Of a DNA stretch of 64,000 bases, positions 63,615-64,000 are shown piece after piece. The notes below the pieces were generated by a model that worked only from the letters and a program-made list of their open reading frames with translations, had not been told where the DNA came from and searched no databases. Source of the stretch: Pseudobdellovibrionaceae bacterium. GTDB taxonomy: Bacteria; Bdellovibrionota; Bdellovibrionia; Bdellovibrionales; Bdellovibrionaceae. The position numbers and the translations under genes were made by a program. The stretch is taken from contig JAKFYD010000007.1 in assembly GCA_021731025.1 (NCBI GenBank), positions 88,985 to 152,984 of the forward strand, read 5' to 3'. Within the stretch, counting starts at the first letter, position 1, and each line of letters starts with the position of its first letter.

Positions 63615-63890
63615 ATGAAAAAGCCGCTTGGCATTTTAATCGTATTGGCGACGTTTTCAGCTAACGCCAATTTTGAAGTTGGAACAGTTCCGTACTTCGT
63701 AAATGGAGAAATTGAAGGAATGACGATTAATTTAATGGAGAGCTCATCACCTTTAAATAAACTTGGCATACGCAAAGGTGATGTTGTGTTAACTGTTGAT
63801 GGCAGGAGAATAAATCGATACGAACGTGCGCGATGGGCTTATCTTCACTCTACACCAACCACTGTTGAAATCTGGGCTTGTCCCACCTAG
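63615..63890 (+). CDS. Small exported PDZ-like protein
   Basis: 91 residues, ATG with a strong AGGAGG SD region. The signal peptide ends FSANA. The mature ~70 residues (EIEGMTINLMESSSPLNKLGIRKGDVVLTVDGRRINRYE) show the PDZ carboxylate-loop pattern and LGIRKGDVVLTVDG core seen in degradation and type II secretion PDZ domains, but no protease is attached. The 376 bases upstream hold the tandem array and no gene. Confidence 0.75.
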   Translation: MKKPLGILIVLATFSANANFEVGTVPYFVNGEIEGMTINLMESSSPLNKLGIRKGDVVLTVDGRRINRYERARWAYLHSTPTTVEIWACPT

Positions 63891-63909
63891 TCGTTAGGGT
63901 TTGAAAGTC

Positions 63910-63971
63910 GGGTTCCCCAGGATAAGATCCTGGAACGACAAAATTCTCTCCAAAAACGGAGAAAGGAACCC
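63910..63971 (+). promoter_or_regulatory. Structured leader that can mask the SD of the next gene
   Basis: GGGTTCC (63910-63916) can pair with GGAACCC (63965-63971), enclosing two hairpins: CCAGGAT/ATCCTGG (63917-63923 with 63927-63933) and TCTCC/GGAGA (63947-63951 with 63958-63962). The closing stem covers AAGGAA, the SD of the ATG at 63974. An alternative fold extends the first hairpin with GTT/AAC and frees the SD. Confidence 0.5.
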
Positions 63972-63973
63972 AG

Positions 63974-64000
63974 ATGAAGAAAACCAATATTACGAATGTA
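63974..64000 (+). CDS. Start of a gene cut by the window edge
   Basis: ATG at 63974 with AAGGAA upstream; nine codons (MKKTNITNV) are visible. Could be an ordinary gene or the start of a transposase; not identifiable from what is present. Confidence 0.35.

Noticed and set aside
63974..64000. Transposase of an insertion sequence at the right edge
   Set aside because: Only nine codons are visible and no terminal inverted repeat pair can be established.

Overview
The window reads as a contiguous chromosomal segment of a Bdellovibrio-like predatory bacterium (Bdellovibrionota). The support is indirect but consistent. There are two TIGR02147/DUF4423 regulators, a family typical of Bdellovibrio and Fibrobacter. 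There are many small exported proteins and lipoproteins, including GNGG-type proteins with HExxH motifs. Tight operons use ATGA/GTGA/TTGA start-stop overlaps, TTG and GTG starts are frequent, and GGGGGA-type ribosome binding sites are common. Composition is moderately AT-rich by eye. No rRNA, complete tRNA, CRISPR array, complete prophage or complete insertion sequence was seen.

Layout. 1-343 is the 3' end of tsaE. A GC-rich hairpin element follows (385-505), then a TIGR02147 regulator, an exported HExxH/beta-barrel protein and a lipoprotein (614-3814), and a convergent GAF-like protein (3816-5015). 5221-13635 is a long overlapping operon: cysteine desulfurase, mnmA, mtaB, rnc, era, der, an Na+-symporter and lspA. 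13597-15488 holds an outer-membrane protein and a lipoprotein. An HNH nuclease gene (15768-16667) precedes a second very compact operon (16805-29522), in which purM, purN, an unknown gene, purB, purC, purS, purQ, purL and purF run directly into ldcA, a beta-lactamase-fold hydrolase and mpl. It therefore joins IMP/AMP synthesis to peptidoglycan recycling.

29523-39089 is an accessory region of exported proteins. It holds a small secreted protein, a BNR/sialidase-like lipoprotein between imperfect direct repeats, a 727-residue modular surface protein, a second TIGR02147 regulator next to a frameshifted HExxH protein, a two-repeat exported protein, and a lipoprotein with a Pro-rich linker and a lyase/lectin-like domain. 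Several strong hairpin terminators separate these units. mutS (39290-41803) is followed by an exported barrel-like protein plus lipoprotein pair and a convergent set of small genes.

46576-48875 encodes a Cys-cluster protein overlapping sufE, then a trypsin-like exported protease. 48959-57167 is mostly on the minus strand: a second HNH protein, yebC, an RsuA/RluF-type pseudouridine synthase, a QueD/PTPS-like enzyme, an SDR, a small zinc-motif protein, a peptide-binding protein and an acyl-CoA dehydrogenase. 57319-62662 is a plus-strand operon: site-2 protease, trpS, scpA, scpB, a membrane protein and an HTTM protein. The right edge has a lipoprotein, six perfect 25-bp tandem repeats, a PDZ-like exported protein and a structured leader in front of a gene cut by the window end.

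The most interesting signals are: the recurring regulator plus exported HExxH cassette, whose second copy is frameshifted in an A7 run; the purine/murein-recycling operon with its unknown internal gene; a palindromic terminator repeat with a compensatory base change; a GC-rich palindrome shared between an HNH gene and its upstream region; the direct repeats around the BNR gene; and the 25-bp tandem array.
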